Assembly (NCBI RefSeq): GCF_049065735.1
Contig: NZ_JBAKHD010000009.1
Location: 78,259-142,258, forward strand
DNA: 64,000 nucleotides
From: Paramesorhizobium sp049065735
Lineage (GTDB): Bacteria; Pseudomonadota; Alphaproteobacteria; Rhizobiales; Rhizobiaceae
Reading direction: 5' to 3'
Position 1 is the stretch's first letter; every line of letters begins with the position of its first letter. Under the pieces are notes generated by a model. It was not told where the DNA came from and made no database searches. It worked only from the letters and a program-made list of their open reading frames with translations. Positions 33,645 through 43,915 of this stretch are shown piece by piece. A program made the position numbers and the translations under genes.

Positions 33645-36167
33645 ATGGCCGGTCTTGCAACCTATCGGGCGAAGCGCAATTTCGGTGTGACGCCGGAACC
33701 CAAGGGGCAGGAGGCGGAGACGGCGGGGAACGCCTATGTCATCCAGAAGCACGCTGCGCGCCGCTTGCATTATGATCTGCGGCTGGAATTGGACGGTGTT
33801 CTCAAAAGCTGGGCGGTGACGCGCGGGCCCAGCCTTGTGCCCGGCGAGAAGCGGCTGGCGGTCGAGGTGGAAGACCATCCGCTCGAATATGGCGATTTCG
33901 AAGGCACCATCCCCAAGGGTGAATATGGCGGCGGAACGGTCATCGTTTGGGATCACGGGACGTGGACGCCCATTGGTGATCCGGAGAAGGGCCTTGCCAA
34001 GGGGCATCTCGAATTCGAGCTCCACGGCGAAAAGCTGCATGGGCGCTGGCATTTGATCCGCATGGCGCATCGGCGCGGCGAAAAACGCACCAACTGGCTG
34101 CTGATCAAGGGCGAGGATGAGGCGGCGCGGCCCGAAAGCGCGCCTGACATTCTGGAAGAGCGCCCGGAATCGGTGAAAACAGGCCGGGTGGTCGAGGACG
34201 TGGCGGGCGAGGCGCCGGGCTGGTCGTCGAAAACGGGGAAGATCGAGCGCGACGAGCCGGAGAAGCAGCTTCCTGACCCCGCGACGATCAAGGGCGCGAC
34301 GAAAGCGCCGCTGCCTAAATTCATCGAGCCGGCGCTTGCCACGCTCGTCCCTAAGCCGCCTTTGGGCGAAGGGTGGATCCACGAGATCAAGTTCGACGGA
34401 TACCGGCTGCAGGCCCGCATCGAAGCGGGGCGGGTCAAGCTCATCACCCGCGGCGGTCTCGATTGGACGAAGAAATTCGGCAAGGAGGTCATCGAGGCGC
34501 TGGGCGACCTGCCGGTGGGCACGGCGCTGATCGATGGCGAACTGGTGGTGGAGACGAACACCGGCGCTTCCGATTTCTCCGCGCTGCAGGCGGATCTGAG
34601 CGAGGGGCGCACGGACCGTTTCGTCTTCTATGTCTTCGATCTCCTCTATCTCGACGGCTATGACCTGCGGTCGCTGCCGCTCATCAAGCGCAAGCAAGTG
34701 CTGGAAGCGTTGGCTGGACCGGGGGGCAAGGTGCGCTACAGCTCCCATTTTACAGAAGAGGGCGATGTCGTGCTCAAGTCCGCTTGCCAGCTGGGGCTGG
34801 AGGGCATCGTCTCCAAGCGGCGGGACGCGCCCTATCGGTCAGGGCGCGGCCGGGACTGGACCAAGGCAAAATGCATCCACCGGCAGGAATTCGTCATCGG
34901 CGGCTATGTCCCGTCCACCACCTCGCGCAAGGCCATCGGCTCGCTGGTGATGGGTTATTACGAGGACGGCAAGCTCATCCATGTCGGGCGGGTGGGGACA
35001 GGGTTCACCGCCTCAGTCGCCGAAGATCTCTATCGCCGGCTGGAGCGGATACGCATTCCCTCGAGCCCTTTTGCGGAGAAGCTGACGGCGGAAGAGGCAA
35101 GGGGTGTTCGTTACGTCAAGCCCGTTGACGTCGCGGAGGTGGAATTTCGCAGCTGGACCGGCGCCGGCAATATTCGCCACGCCTCTTTCCGGGGCCTGCG
35201 TGAGGATAAACCAGCGGAGAGCGTCGTGCGCGAAACATTCGGGACCATGCCGAGGCCGGCAGCAGAAATGCGCTCAGGAGAGAGAGAAGCCAAGGTCCGG
35301 CTTACCCATCCCGACCGTATTTATTGGCCTGCCGAGGGTGTCACCAAGCAGGGCCTTGCGGATTACTACACGGAGGTTTGGCCGCATATGGAGCCTTTCG
35401 TCGTCGGGCGACCGCTTGCGCTCCTGCGCTGCCCGGAGGGAATCGACGGCCATTCCTTCTTCCAGAAACACGCATGGAAAGGCCTCGACCCGAACATCGT
35501 GCTTGTGAAGGACCCCAAGGATAAAGCGGGCGAGGCGCTCATCAGTATCGATGATCTCGACGGGCTGATCGGCCTCGTGCAGGGCGCGGCGCTGGAAATC
35601 CACCCCTGGGGCTCGACGGTCGAGGATTGGGACCATCCCGATATGATCGTGATGGACCTCGATCCGGGAGAGGGGGTGCCGTGGAAGGCTGTCATCGAGG
35701 CTGCCGCAGACGTGCGGGACCGGCTCATTCAGGCGGGGCTCAACCCTTTTCTCAAGACCTCGGGCGGCAAGGGGCTGCATGTGGTGGCGCCGCTCGCCCC
35801 CAAGGCCAACTGGACGGTGGTGAAGGCCTTTACCAAGGCGCTCGCCGACTCCATGGCGGCTGATAGCCCCGAGCGCTACGTCTCGACCATCACCAAATCC
35901 AAGCGGCGCGGGAAAATCCTGGTCGACTATTTGCGCAACCAGCGCGGCTCCACCGCGATTGCGCCCTATTCCACCCGTGCGCGCCCTGGCGCAGCGGTCT
36001 CCGCCCCCCTCAGTTGGGATGAACTCAGTCCCGATATCGGCCCCGCCCACTTCACCGTGCTCAACATGCCAACCCGGCTTGCGGCCTTGAGCGAAGACCC
36101 GTGGGACGGTTTTCGGGACGCGGCGGTGCCGCTGGAGGCGAAGAAGAAAAGGCGGAAGGGGGGGTAA
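33645..36167 (+). CDS. ligD: LigD, multifunctional NHEJ DNA ligase
   Basis: An 840-residue ATP-dependent DNA ligase D with three domains. Residues about 20-150 are the 3'-phosphoesterase (KHAARRLHYDLRLELDGVLKSWAV, EYGGGTVIVWD). Residues about 225-520 are the ligase: nucleotidyl lysine K249 in EIKFDGYRL, ALIDGELVV and GLEGIVSKRRDAPYRSGRGRDWTKAKC. Residues about 550-830 are the primase-polymerase: HPDRIYWPAEGVTKQGLADYY, the metal site MDLDPGEGVPW and TSGGKGLHVVAPL. The order phosphoesterase-ligase-polymerase is the one common in Rhizobiales and Pseudomonas. It processes and seals ends held by Ku. Confidence 0.96.
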   Translation: MAGLATYRAKRNFGVTPEPKGQEAETAGNAYVIQKHAARRLHYDLRLELDGVLKSWAVTRGPSLVPGEKRLAVEVEDHPLEYGDFEGTIPKGEYGGGTVIVWDHGTWTPIGDPEKGLAKGHLEFELHGEKLHGRWHLIRMAHRRGEKRTNWLLIKGEDEAARPESAPDILEERPESVKTGRVVEDVAGEAPGWSSKTGKIERDEPEKQLPDPATIKGATKAPLPKFIEPALATLVPKPPLGEGWIHEIKFDGYRLQARIEAGRVKLITRGGLDWTKKFGKEVIEALGDLPVGTALIDGELVVETNTGASDFSALQADLSEGRTDRFVFYVFDLLYLDGYDLRSLPLIKRKQVLEALAGPGGKVRYSSHFTEEGDVVLKSACQLGLEGIVSKRRDAPYRSGRGRDWTKAKCIHRQEFVIGGYVPSTTSRKAIGSLVMGYYEDGKLIHVGRVGTGFTASVAEDLYRRLERIRIPSSPFAEKLTAEEARGVRYVKPVDVAEVEFRSWTGAGNIRHASFRGLREDKPAESVVRETFGTMPRPAAEMRSGEREAKVRLTHPDRIYWPAEGVTKQGLADYYTEVWPHMEPFVVGRPLALLRCPEGIDGHSFFQKHAWKGLDPNIVLVKDPKDKAGEALISIDDLDGLIGLVQGAALEIHPWGSTVEDWDHPDMIVMDLDPGEGVPWKAVIEAAADVRDRLIQAGLNPFLKTSGGKGLHVVAPLAPKANWTVVKAFTKALADSMAADSPERYVSTITKSKRRGKILVDYLRNQRGSTAIAPYSTRARPGAAVSAPLSWDELSPDIGPAHFTVLNMPTRLAALSEDPWDGFRDAAVPLEAKKKRRKGG

Positions 36168-36170
36168 GCT

Positions 36171-36980
36171 CTACCGTTTCTTCCCCTTCGCTTCCTTCGA
36201 AACGCTTTTCCGTAGCGCATCCATGATGTTGATGACATTGTCCGGCCGTTGCGGCTCCGGCTCGTCCTTCGCTTTGGCGGGTTTCTTCCGGCCTTTTTTC
36301 TTTGCCGAGATGATGTCGAGGAGGCGATCCTGCACGGGGTCCTTGACCAGCGAAGGGTTCCATGACCGCGTGCGCTCTTCGATCAGTTGCTTGACGAGCG
36401 GCATCAGTTCCTTGTCGGCAGGCACGTCTTCGGCTTTCTGGAAATAGACCGCCGGCTCGCGGACTTCATCGCCATAGCGCAATGTCCATAGCACGATGCC
36501 TTTCCCTCGCGGCTCCAGCATGACCGCGCGCTCGCGGCGATAAAGGACGAGGCGGGAAATGCCGACCGTATCGGTCGCGGACATCGCATCGCGGATGACG
36601 GAGAATGCCTCTTCGCCGACCGGATCGTCGGGCGTAAGGAAATGCGGCGTGTCGTACCAGACCCAGTCGATGCTGTCGCGCGGGACGAACATGTCGATAT
36701 CGATGGTGCGCGTGCTCTCGAGCGCCACGGATTCGAGCTCTTCATCCTCGAGGATGACGTAATCGTCCTCTCCGGTCTGGTACGCCTTGACCTCGTCGTC
36801 CTCCTCGACCGGCTTTTCGGTGACCGCATCGACATATTGGCTGACGACGCGGTTGCCGGTCTTGCGGTTCAGGGTATGGAAGCGGACTTTCTCGTTCTCG
36901 GACGTCGCCGGGCTCATCGCGACCGGGCAGGTCACCAGCGACAGTTTCAGATAGCCTTTCCAGTAGGTGCGGCGAGCCAT
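36171..36980 (-). CDS. ku: Ku DNA end-binding protein (second copy)
   Basis: A 269-residue Ku paralogue, convergent with ligD and ending 3 bases from its stop. ATG 36980 gives MARRTYWKGYLKLSLVTCPVAM, the canonical start; the frame is open upstream over the DMT gene. Core elements are VRFHTLNRKTGNRVVSQYVDAVTEKPV, VLYRRERAVMLEPRGKGIVLWTL and LVKQLIEERTRSWNPSLVKDPVQ. The C-terminus has a short basic segment (KKKGRKKPAKAK) and ends SVSKEAKGKKR. It differs much from the first Ku, and paired Ku proteins in rhizobia can form heterodimers. It has its own stress-type promoter. Confidence 0.94.
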   Translation of the reverse strand: MARRTYWKGYLKLSLVTCPVAMSPATSENEKVRFHTLNRKTGNRVVSQYVDAVTEKPVEEDDEVKAYQTGEDDYVILEDEELESVALESTRTIDIDMFVPRDSIDWVWYDTPHFLTPDDPVGEEAFSVIRDAMSATDTVGISRLVLYRRERAVMLEPRGKGIVLWTLRYGDEVREPAVYFQKAEDVPADKELMPLVKQLIEERTRSWNPSLVKDPVQDRLLDIISAKKKGRKKPAKAKDEPEPQRPDNVINIMDALRKSVSKEAKGKKR

Positions 36981-37004
36981 GGGAAACCTCACGAACCGGA
37001 GGGC

Positions 37005-37029
37005 AACGGCTTGCCAGGCCGTTGGTTCC
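37005..37029 (-). promoter_or_regulatory. EcfG/RpoE2-type general stress promoter upstream of the second ku
   Basis: Read on the minus strand: GGAAC (37029-37025), exactly 16 bases, then CGTT (37008-37005). Transcription would start near 36998, about 18 bases before ATG 36980. The motif sits in the 58-bp gap between the DMT transporter stop and the ku start, so the gene is not dependent on the upstream gene. Confidence 0.8.
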
Positions 37030-37038
37030 ATGAAACCG

Positions 37039-37968
37039 CTAGTTTTTGGCCGCCGCTTCCGGCTCTTCGGCGAGCAGGATGGGCGCCGGCTCGGATGGGG
37101 CCACGGAAGGCGGCTGGGCGACACCGCGCTTTTCCTCGCGGATGAAGGTGAACAGGCCGGAGATGATGATAAGGATAATGCCGATCAGCATCGGCAGGTC
37201 GATGGTGTCGTGGAAGACGAAATAGCCGAAGAGAATGGCCCAGATCATCTGGCTGTATTGCGGGGAGGCGATGGCGCTGGCCGGCGCGTGCTGCGCGGCA
37301 AACATGAGGAGAATGTTGGCCAGCGCCGCAAGAAGGCCATATCCTGCAAGATATAGCCATTGTGTTACCGAGGGATTGCCATAGTTCACGGACATTAGGA
37401 GCCCGCAAATGACGATTGGACCGAACAAACCGCTCGAATAGAGCGTGATACGCTTCTCGTATTTGCCCATCACGCGGAAGATGACGATGCCGACCGCGCC
37501 GCTGAAGCCGCCAAAGAGCGCGCCCAGATGACCGATGGAGAGTTCCCGGAAGCCGGGCCGCAGCACGATCAATACCCCGATGAAGCCGATGACGACCGCA
37601 GACCATCTTCTCCATCCAACCTGCTCCTTGAGGAACATCACGGAGAGAATTGTCACAAAGGCTGGTAAAAGAAAGATGAGCGCAAAGGCCTCCGCCATGG
37701 AGAGATGGGTAAAGGCGACGACGCTGCCAAGCACGCCCGTGGCCGAGGTGACGGTGCGCAACAGCCACAAGGGCTTGTTCCGGGTGATGAAGATATCGCG
37801 CCATTCCTCATCCGCCTTCTTCACGAAAGGCAGCGCCGCCAGCCCGAACACGGCACCGAAAAAGGCGATCTCGTAGGGCGAAAGCGTGCCGTCGATGAGC
37901 TTGACGCAGGCGTCCGAGAACGCGAAGGCCGCATAGGAGGCAAAGGCCAGGATGATACCGTACATCAT
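37039..37968 (-). CDS. EamA/DMT-superfamily transporter
   Basis: A 309-residue inner-membrane protein with ten hydrophobic segments in two EamA repeats (first from YGIILAFASYAAFAFSDACV, second from HLGALFGGFSGAVGIVIFRV). FLKEQVGWRRWSAVVIGFIGVLIVLRPG and IDLPMLIGIILIIISGLFTFIREEK are the conserved ends of the two repeats. Such carriers export small metabolites; the substrate is unknown. The ATG pair at 37968/37965 gives the expected N-terminus; a TTG at 38016 is also in frame. A tail of about 25 residues after the last segment is Pro/Ala/Glu-rich. Confidence 0.87.
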   Translation of the reverse strand: MMYGIILAFASYAAFAFSDACVKLIDGTLSPYEIAFFGAVFGLAALPFVKKADEEWRDIFITRNKPLWLLRTVTSATGVLGSVVAFTHLSMAEAFALIFLLPAFVTILSVMFLKEQVGWRRWSAVVIGFIGVLIVLRPGFRELSIGHLGALFGGFSGAVGIVIFRVMGKYEKRITLYSSGLFGPIVICGLLMSVNYGNPSVTQWLYLAGYGLLAALANILLMFAAQHAPASAIASPQYSQMIWAILFGYFVFHDTIDLPMLIGIILIIISGLFTFIREEKRGVAQPPSVAPSEPAPILLAEEPEAAAKN

Positions 37969-38206
37969 GACGGGGTTCCGGTGAGGAAGAAAGCGTGAGG
38001 CAATGGAACGCGGCAAATCAGGCGCAGCTGGGGCATAGCCAATTTTTTGCGCTGCGACAAAGATAAAATGCGCAAATCAAATCCGTGTGATGACGCAATA
38101 ATATTGCTTTTGAAGGCTCTTAAATAAACTTGCCTTTCGGAAAAAATTGGCATTTCCTTGGCTTATACAACCAATAATGGGACTTCTGAAAAGAAGGGGA
38201 ACAACA

Positions 38207-39805
38207 ATGATGTACTCGAAGCTCAATCTGCGAACTGCCGTCCTGCTCGGCTCGCTCCTCCTTGGTGCGAGCCCCGCGCTCGCCGAAGCCGTGCTGCATC
38301 GCGGCAATGCCGGGGAGCCGCAGACGCTCGATCAGGCGCATACGTCGATCGATGTCGAATCCTTCATCCTCAACGACCTCTATGAAGGGCTGGTCGTCTA
38401 TGACGCCGGCGGCAAGGTCGTGCCCGGCGTGGCTGAAAGCTGGACCGTTTCCGACGACGGCACGGTCTATACATTCAAGCTCCGGCCGAATGCGAAATGG
38501 TCCGACGGCTCGCCCGTGACGGCCGAGGATTTTGTTTTCTCTCTCCGGCGCATCGAAGATCCGAAGACCGCATCCGGCTATGCCAACATTCTTTACCCGA
38601 TCAAGAACGCCCAGAAGGTGAATAAGGGCGAAATGCCGGCCGATCAGCTCGGCGTCAAGGCGCTGGACGACAGGACTCTCGAAATCACGCTCGAACAGCC
38701 GACGCCGTTTTTCCTCGAGCTTCTGACGCATGAGACGGCGCTGCCGGTCAACAAGGCGAGCGTCGAGAAGAACGGCGCAAACTTCGTGAAGCCGGGCGTC
38801 ATGGTCTCCAACGGCGCATTCAAGCTCGCCGCCCATGTGCCGAACGACAGCATCACCGTGGTGAAAAACCCTGAATATTGGGACGCGGCCGATGTGAAGC
38901 TCGATAAGGTCATCTTTTATCCCATCGACGATCAGGCGGCTTCCGTTCGCCGGTTCGAGGCGAAGGAGATGGACATCGCCTACAATTTCTCGGCCGACCA
39001 GATCGAGCGCCTGCGCAAGGCCTATGGCGATGGGGTGCATGTCTCGCCGTCGCTTTCGACCTATTATTACACTTTCGACACGCGCCAGGAGCCGTTTAAC
39101 GATGTGCGCGTCCGCCGCGCGCTGTCGATGGCTGTCGACCGTGATTTCCTGGCCAAGGAAATCTACAGCGGCTCGCAGCTTCCCTCCTATTCGATGGTCC
39201 CTCCCGGCATGGCGAGCTATGGCGAACCCTCCAAGGCTGATTTCGCCGATAAGCCTCAGCTCGACCGTGAGGACGAAGCGATCAAGCTGATGAAGGAAGC
39301 GGGCTATGGCGAGGGCGGCAAGCCACTCAACATCGAAATCCGCTACAACACCAACCCGAACCATGAGCGCGTGGCGACGGCGGTTGCCGATATGTGGAAG
39401 AACACGTTCGGCGCCAAGGTAACGCTCAACAATCTCGATATTTCGTCGCACTACGCCTATCTGCAGGAAGGCGGCAAATACAATGTCGCGCGTGCCGGCT
39501 GGGTTGCCGATTACGCGGATGCCGAAAACTTCCTGGCGCTCAGCACCAGCGACAACAAGACCTTCAATTACAGCAAATACAGCAATCCGGACTATGACGC
39601 CCTCATGAAGAAGTCATTTGAGGAGCGGGACCCGGCAGCACGATCGAAAATCCTGCACGAAGCCGAAGCCCTTCTCATGAAGGACCAGCCGATTGCGCCG
39701 TTGATGACGCAGGCCGACCTCTGGCTGGTGTCGTCGCGGGTCAAGGGCTGGCAGGACAATGCGGTCAATTCGCATCTGAGCAAATATCTGAGCATCAGCG
39801 AGTAA
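38207..39805 (+). CDS. Oligopeptide ABC transporter substrate-binding protein (OppA-like)
   Basis: A 532-residue periplasmic binding protein of the SBP_bac_5 family, preceded by AAGAAGGGGA at good spacing. The signal peptide runs to about residue 26 (LRTAVLLGSLLLGASPALA). Family hallmarks are GNAGEPQTLDQAHTSIDVESFILNDLYEGLV, the Asp-rich SWTVSDDGTVYTFKLRPNAKWSDGSPVTAEDFVFSLRR segment, and ALSMAVDRDFLAKEIYSG. The C-terminal lobe has GWVADYADAENFLAL, common to tri- and oligopeptide binders. It is separated from the permease genes by a palindromic repeat, which could lower downstream expression relative to the binding protein. Confidence 0.92.
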   Translation: MMYSKLNLRTAVLLGSLLLGASPALAEAVLHRGNAGEPQTLDQAHTSIDVESFILNDLYEGLVVYDAGGKVVPGVAESWTVSDDGTVYTFKLRPNAKWSDGSPVTAEDFVFSLRRIEDPKTASGYANILYPIKNAQKVNKGEMPADQLGVKALDDRTLEITLEQPTPFFLELLTHETALPVNKASVEKNGANFVKPGVMVSNGAFKLAAHVPNDSITVVKNPEYWDAADVKLDKVIFYPIDDQAASVRRFEAKEMDIAYNFSADQIERLRKAYGDGVHVSPSLSTYYYTFDTRQEPFNDVRVRRALSMAVDRDFLAKEIYSGSQLPSYSMVPPGMASYGEPSKADFADKPQLDREDEAIKLMKEAGYGEGGKPLNIEIRYNTNPNHERVATAVADMWKNTFGAKVTLNNLDISSHYAYLQEGGKYNVARAGWVADYADAENFLALSTSDNKTFNYSKYSNPDYDALMKKSFEERDPAARSKILHEAEALLMKDQPIAPLMTQADLWLVSSRVKGWQDNAVNSHLSKYLSISE

Positions 39806-39850
39806 GAGGCGTCCGACCCGTTCTGGACCGTTGCGGCGGTGGATAGGGAG

Positions 39851-39998
39851 AGGCATGGATTCCTGTGACAAGCACAGGAATGACGGGAATAGGCTCCCTG
39901 GCAGCTGAATTCCGCCTCTTTCGCCGAACGCAACGGTTCTCGTCAGAGCGTCAACCTCTCCCCGTCATTCCTGTGCTTATCACAGGAATCCATGCCTC
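39851..39998. repeat. Inverted-repeat element between the SBP and permease genes
   Basis: Two 37-39-bp arms in inverted orientation (39851-39887 and 39960-39998) share AGGCATGGATTCCTGTGA, a 3-4-base variation, then GCACAGGAATGACGGG. Each arm is itself a small palindrome (TTCCTGTG / CACAGGAA). The 70-base centre has no open frame. The element fills most of the 251-base gap between the binding protein and the first permease. It looks like a dispersed genomic repeat of MITE or REP type; other copies cannot be checked within this window. Confidence 0.7.
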
Positions 39999-40056
39999 AA
40001 CGGCGGAGCTGGCGCGACGGTCCTCTTACGATCATTGACGTATCAGAGTGCATGCC

Positions 40057-40980
40057 ATGCTGCTTTTTGTCCTCCGCCGATTGGCGAGCGCCGTGCCGAC
40101 ATTGTTCATCGTCGTCACGCTGTCTTTCTTCCTCATGCGGTTTGCCCCCGGCGGCCCGTTCAATCTCGAACGGCCGCTCCCGCCGCAGACCATGGAAAAC
40201 CTGATCAAGACCTATCACATGGACGATCCGCTCTGGCAGCAATATCTGACCTATCTCAGCAATATCGTCAGGGGCGATTTCGGGCCGAGCTTCATCTACA
40301 AAGACAATTCGGTTGCCGAGCTGATCGGCAAGGGCCTACCTTATTCTATTGAGCTTGGCTTTTATGCGCTGCTGCTCGCGCTTGTCGGCGGCGTACTCGC
40401 GGGTACGGTTGCGGCGCTCCGGCAGAACAGCGCCCTCGATTTCATCATCATGTCGATTTCGACCATAGGCGTGACGGTGCCGAATTTCGTCGTCGGCCCG
40501 GTGCTGACGCTGATCTTCGCCATCGTGCTCGCCTGGCTTCCTGCCGGCGGTTGGGGTGACGGGTCGCTGCGCTTCCTCATCCTGCCGATGATCGCGCTGG
40601 CGCTGCCGCAGCTTGCCGTCTTTGCGCGACTCACGCGCGGCTCGATGATCGAAGCGCTCAACACCGACCATATCCGCACCGCCAAAGCCTATGGATTACC
40701 GGCGAAAAGCGTCGTCATCACCCATGCGATGCGCGGGGCGATGCTGCCGGTCGTCTCCTATCTCGCGCCATGCGCCGCTGCGCTGCTGACGGGTTCGGCG
40801 GTGGTGGAGACGATCTTCACCATTCCCGGCGTCGGGCGCTATTTCGTGCTGGGCGCGATCAACCGTGACTATACGCTGGTCATGGGCACCGTGATCCTCA
40901 TCGCCATCTTCGTCATCGTCTTCAATCTGATCGTGGATATCCTCTACGGCCTTCTCGATCCGCGGGTGCGCCATGACTGA
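40057..40980 (+). CDS. Oligopeptide ABC transporter permease (OppB-like)
   Basis: A 307-residue inner-membrane permease. ATG 40057 starts MLLFVLRRLASAVPTLFIVVTLSFFLMRFAPGGPF, the standard OppB opening with the first membrane segment and the APGGPF motif. Five further segments follow (about 95-120, 135-155, 165-185, 230-250, 275-300). The EAA loop is IRTAKAYGLPAKSVVITHAMRGAMLPVVSYL. Its last codons overlap the start of the second permease by eight bases. Confidence 0.92.
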   Translation: MLLFVLRRLASAVPTLFIVVTLSFFLMRFAPGGPFNLERPLPPQTMENLIKTYHMDDPLWQQYLTYLSNIVRGDFGPSFIYKDNSVAELIGKGLPYSIELGFYALLLALVGGVLAGTVAALRQNSALDFIIMSISTIGVTVPNFVVGPVLTLIFAIVLAWLPAGGWGDGSLRFLILPMIALALPQLAVFARLTRGSMIEALNTDHIRTAKAYGLPAKSVVITHAMRGAMLPVVSYLAPCAAALLTGSAVVETIFTIPGVGRYFVLGAINRDYTLVMGTVILIAIFVIVFNLIVDILYGLLDPRVRHD

Positions 40981-42097
40981 CATTGCTCATTCACCACTGC
41001 CGGAAACCAGAAGCCGCAGCCTGTTCCAGCTCGCTTTCCTCCGCTTCCGGCGCAACCGCGCTGCCATGTCGGGCTGCGTCATGCTGGCACTGATCGCGCT
41101 GTTCTCGTTTTTGGGACCGCATTTCATCAGCCATAGCTACGATCAGGTCTTCCCGTCCTATGTGCTGACGCCGCCGAGCCTGGAGCCGCGGCCGGACACA
41201 TCGACCCTGCAGGATGTGATGGAGAGCGTCGCCGGACGGGCGCGCGTCAAGCTTGAGAAATTCGAGCTCGACGGGCAGACCTTCACCGCGACCGTCACCT
41301 CGGACCGCCCCATCGATCCGCGCACCGTGCGCTATTTCGACCGCGCCAACGAGTTCCGCGATACGACCGTGACCGGGACCGGCGATGACAGTAAGTCGAT
41401 GACGCTCACCGGCAAGGTCAACCGTGAATATTTCCCCTTCGGCACCGACAGCAATGGCCGCGACCTTCTCGCCCGCGTCATGCTCGGCGGGCAAGTTTCG
41501 ATTGCGGTCGGGCTGCTGGCGAGCCTCGTCTCGCTGGGGCTCGGCGTCGTTTACGGTGCCACGTCGGGCTATATCGGCGGACGCGTCGACAATGTCATGA
41601 TGCGGCTGGTCGAAATCCTCTATTCGCTGCCCTTCGTGTTTCTCGTCGTCGTCCTCGTCGTGTTCTTCGGGCGCAGTTTCATCCTGATTTTCCTCGTCAT
41701 CGGTGCGGTCGAATGGCTCGACATGGCCCGCATCGTGCGCGGGCAGACGCTGGCGCTGAAAAGGCGCGAGTTCATCGGCGCGGCGGAAGCGCTGGGGCTG
41801 ACGGACTGGCAGATCATCCGCCGTCACATCATCCCCAACACCATCGGCCCCGTCATCGTCTTCGTCACTGTCGTGGTGCCGAAGGTGATCCTGCTCGAAA
41901 GCTTCCTGTCCTTCCTCGGCCTCGGCGTGCAGGCGCCACTCACCAGCTGGGGTGTGTTGATCTCTGACGGCGCCAACAACATCCAGTCTGCGCCCTGGCT
42001 GCTGATTTTCCCGGCCATCTTCTTCGTCGTCACGCTGTTTTCGCTCAATTTCGTCGGCGATGGCCTGCGCGATGCATTCGACCCGAAGGACCGCTGA
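40973..42097 (+). CDS. Oligopeptide ABC transporter permease (OppC-like) with a long periplasmic insertion
   Basis: A 374-residue permease, longer than the usual 300. After the first membrane segment (SGCVMLALIALFSFLGPHFI) comes an extra periplasmic region of about 100 residues (PPSLEPRPDTSTLQ to KSMTLTGKVNREYF) before the conserved FPFGTDSNGRDLLARVMLGGQVSI. Five membrane segments follow and the EAA loop is EFIGAAEALGLTDWQIIRRHIIPNTIGPV. The insertion is seen in some proteobacterial OppC relatives, and its function is not known. One base separates this gene from the ATPase gene. Confidence 0.9.
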   Translation: MTDIAHSPLPETRSRSLFQLAFLRFRRNRAAMSGCVMLALIALFSFLGPHFISHSYDQVFPSYVLTPPSLEPRPDTSTLQDVMESVAGRARVKLEKFELDGQTFTATVTSDRPIDPRTVRYFDRANEFRDTTVTGTGDDSKSMTLTGKVNREYFPFGTDSNGRDLLARVMLGGQVSIAVGLLASLVSLGLGVVYGATSGYIGGRVDNVMMRLVEILYSLPFVFLVVVLVVFFGRSFILIFLVIGAVEWLDMARIVRGQTLALKRREFIGAAEALGLTDWQIIRRHIIPNTIGPVIVFVTVVVPKVILLESFLSFLGLGVQAPLTSWGVLISDGANNIQSAPWLLIFPAIFFVVTLFSLNFVGDGLRDAFDPKDR

Positions 42098-42098
42098 C

Positions 42099-43700
<1,602 letters not shown>

Positions 43701-43915
43701 ACTAACCCATTAAAATAGTAGGATTTTCAGTCATTCCGCATCACGGCGCGGGCGGGAAATTCTTCCGCCTGGCTCCCTTTAAATAGCATATTTTACACGC
43801 TGGACAGTTGTATTCAGCGAATCTATTCTTTTATTCAATCGGCCCTTTAGTGAATAATGCTTGAAGTTGATCTTCTTCAACAATATTCCGAAATCGAAAA
43901 AGGCTCCCCGCCGTC
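43701..43915 (+). promoter_or_regulatory. cysDNCQ promoter region with a palindrome
   Basis: This 215-bp AT-rich leader precedes cysD. A near-perfect 20-bp palindrome TTGAAGTTGATCTTCTTCAA (43861-43880) lies 36 bases before the start codon: TTGAAG and CTTCAA arms around a central GATC. It could be an operator for a sulfur or cysteine regulator. The sequence TTTATTCAATCGGCCCTTTAGTGAATAA just upstream also has an inverted TTCA/TGAA pair. Neither site is proven. Confidence 0.4.

Noticed and set aside
32730..34748. 672-residue minus-strand open frame opposite ku and ligD
   Set aside because: It is the complementary frame of two well-conserved genes, is rich in Arg, Leu and His as shadows are, and has no recognisable domain.
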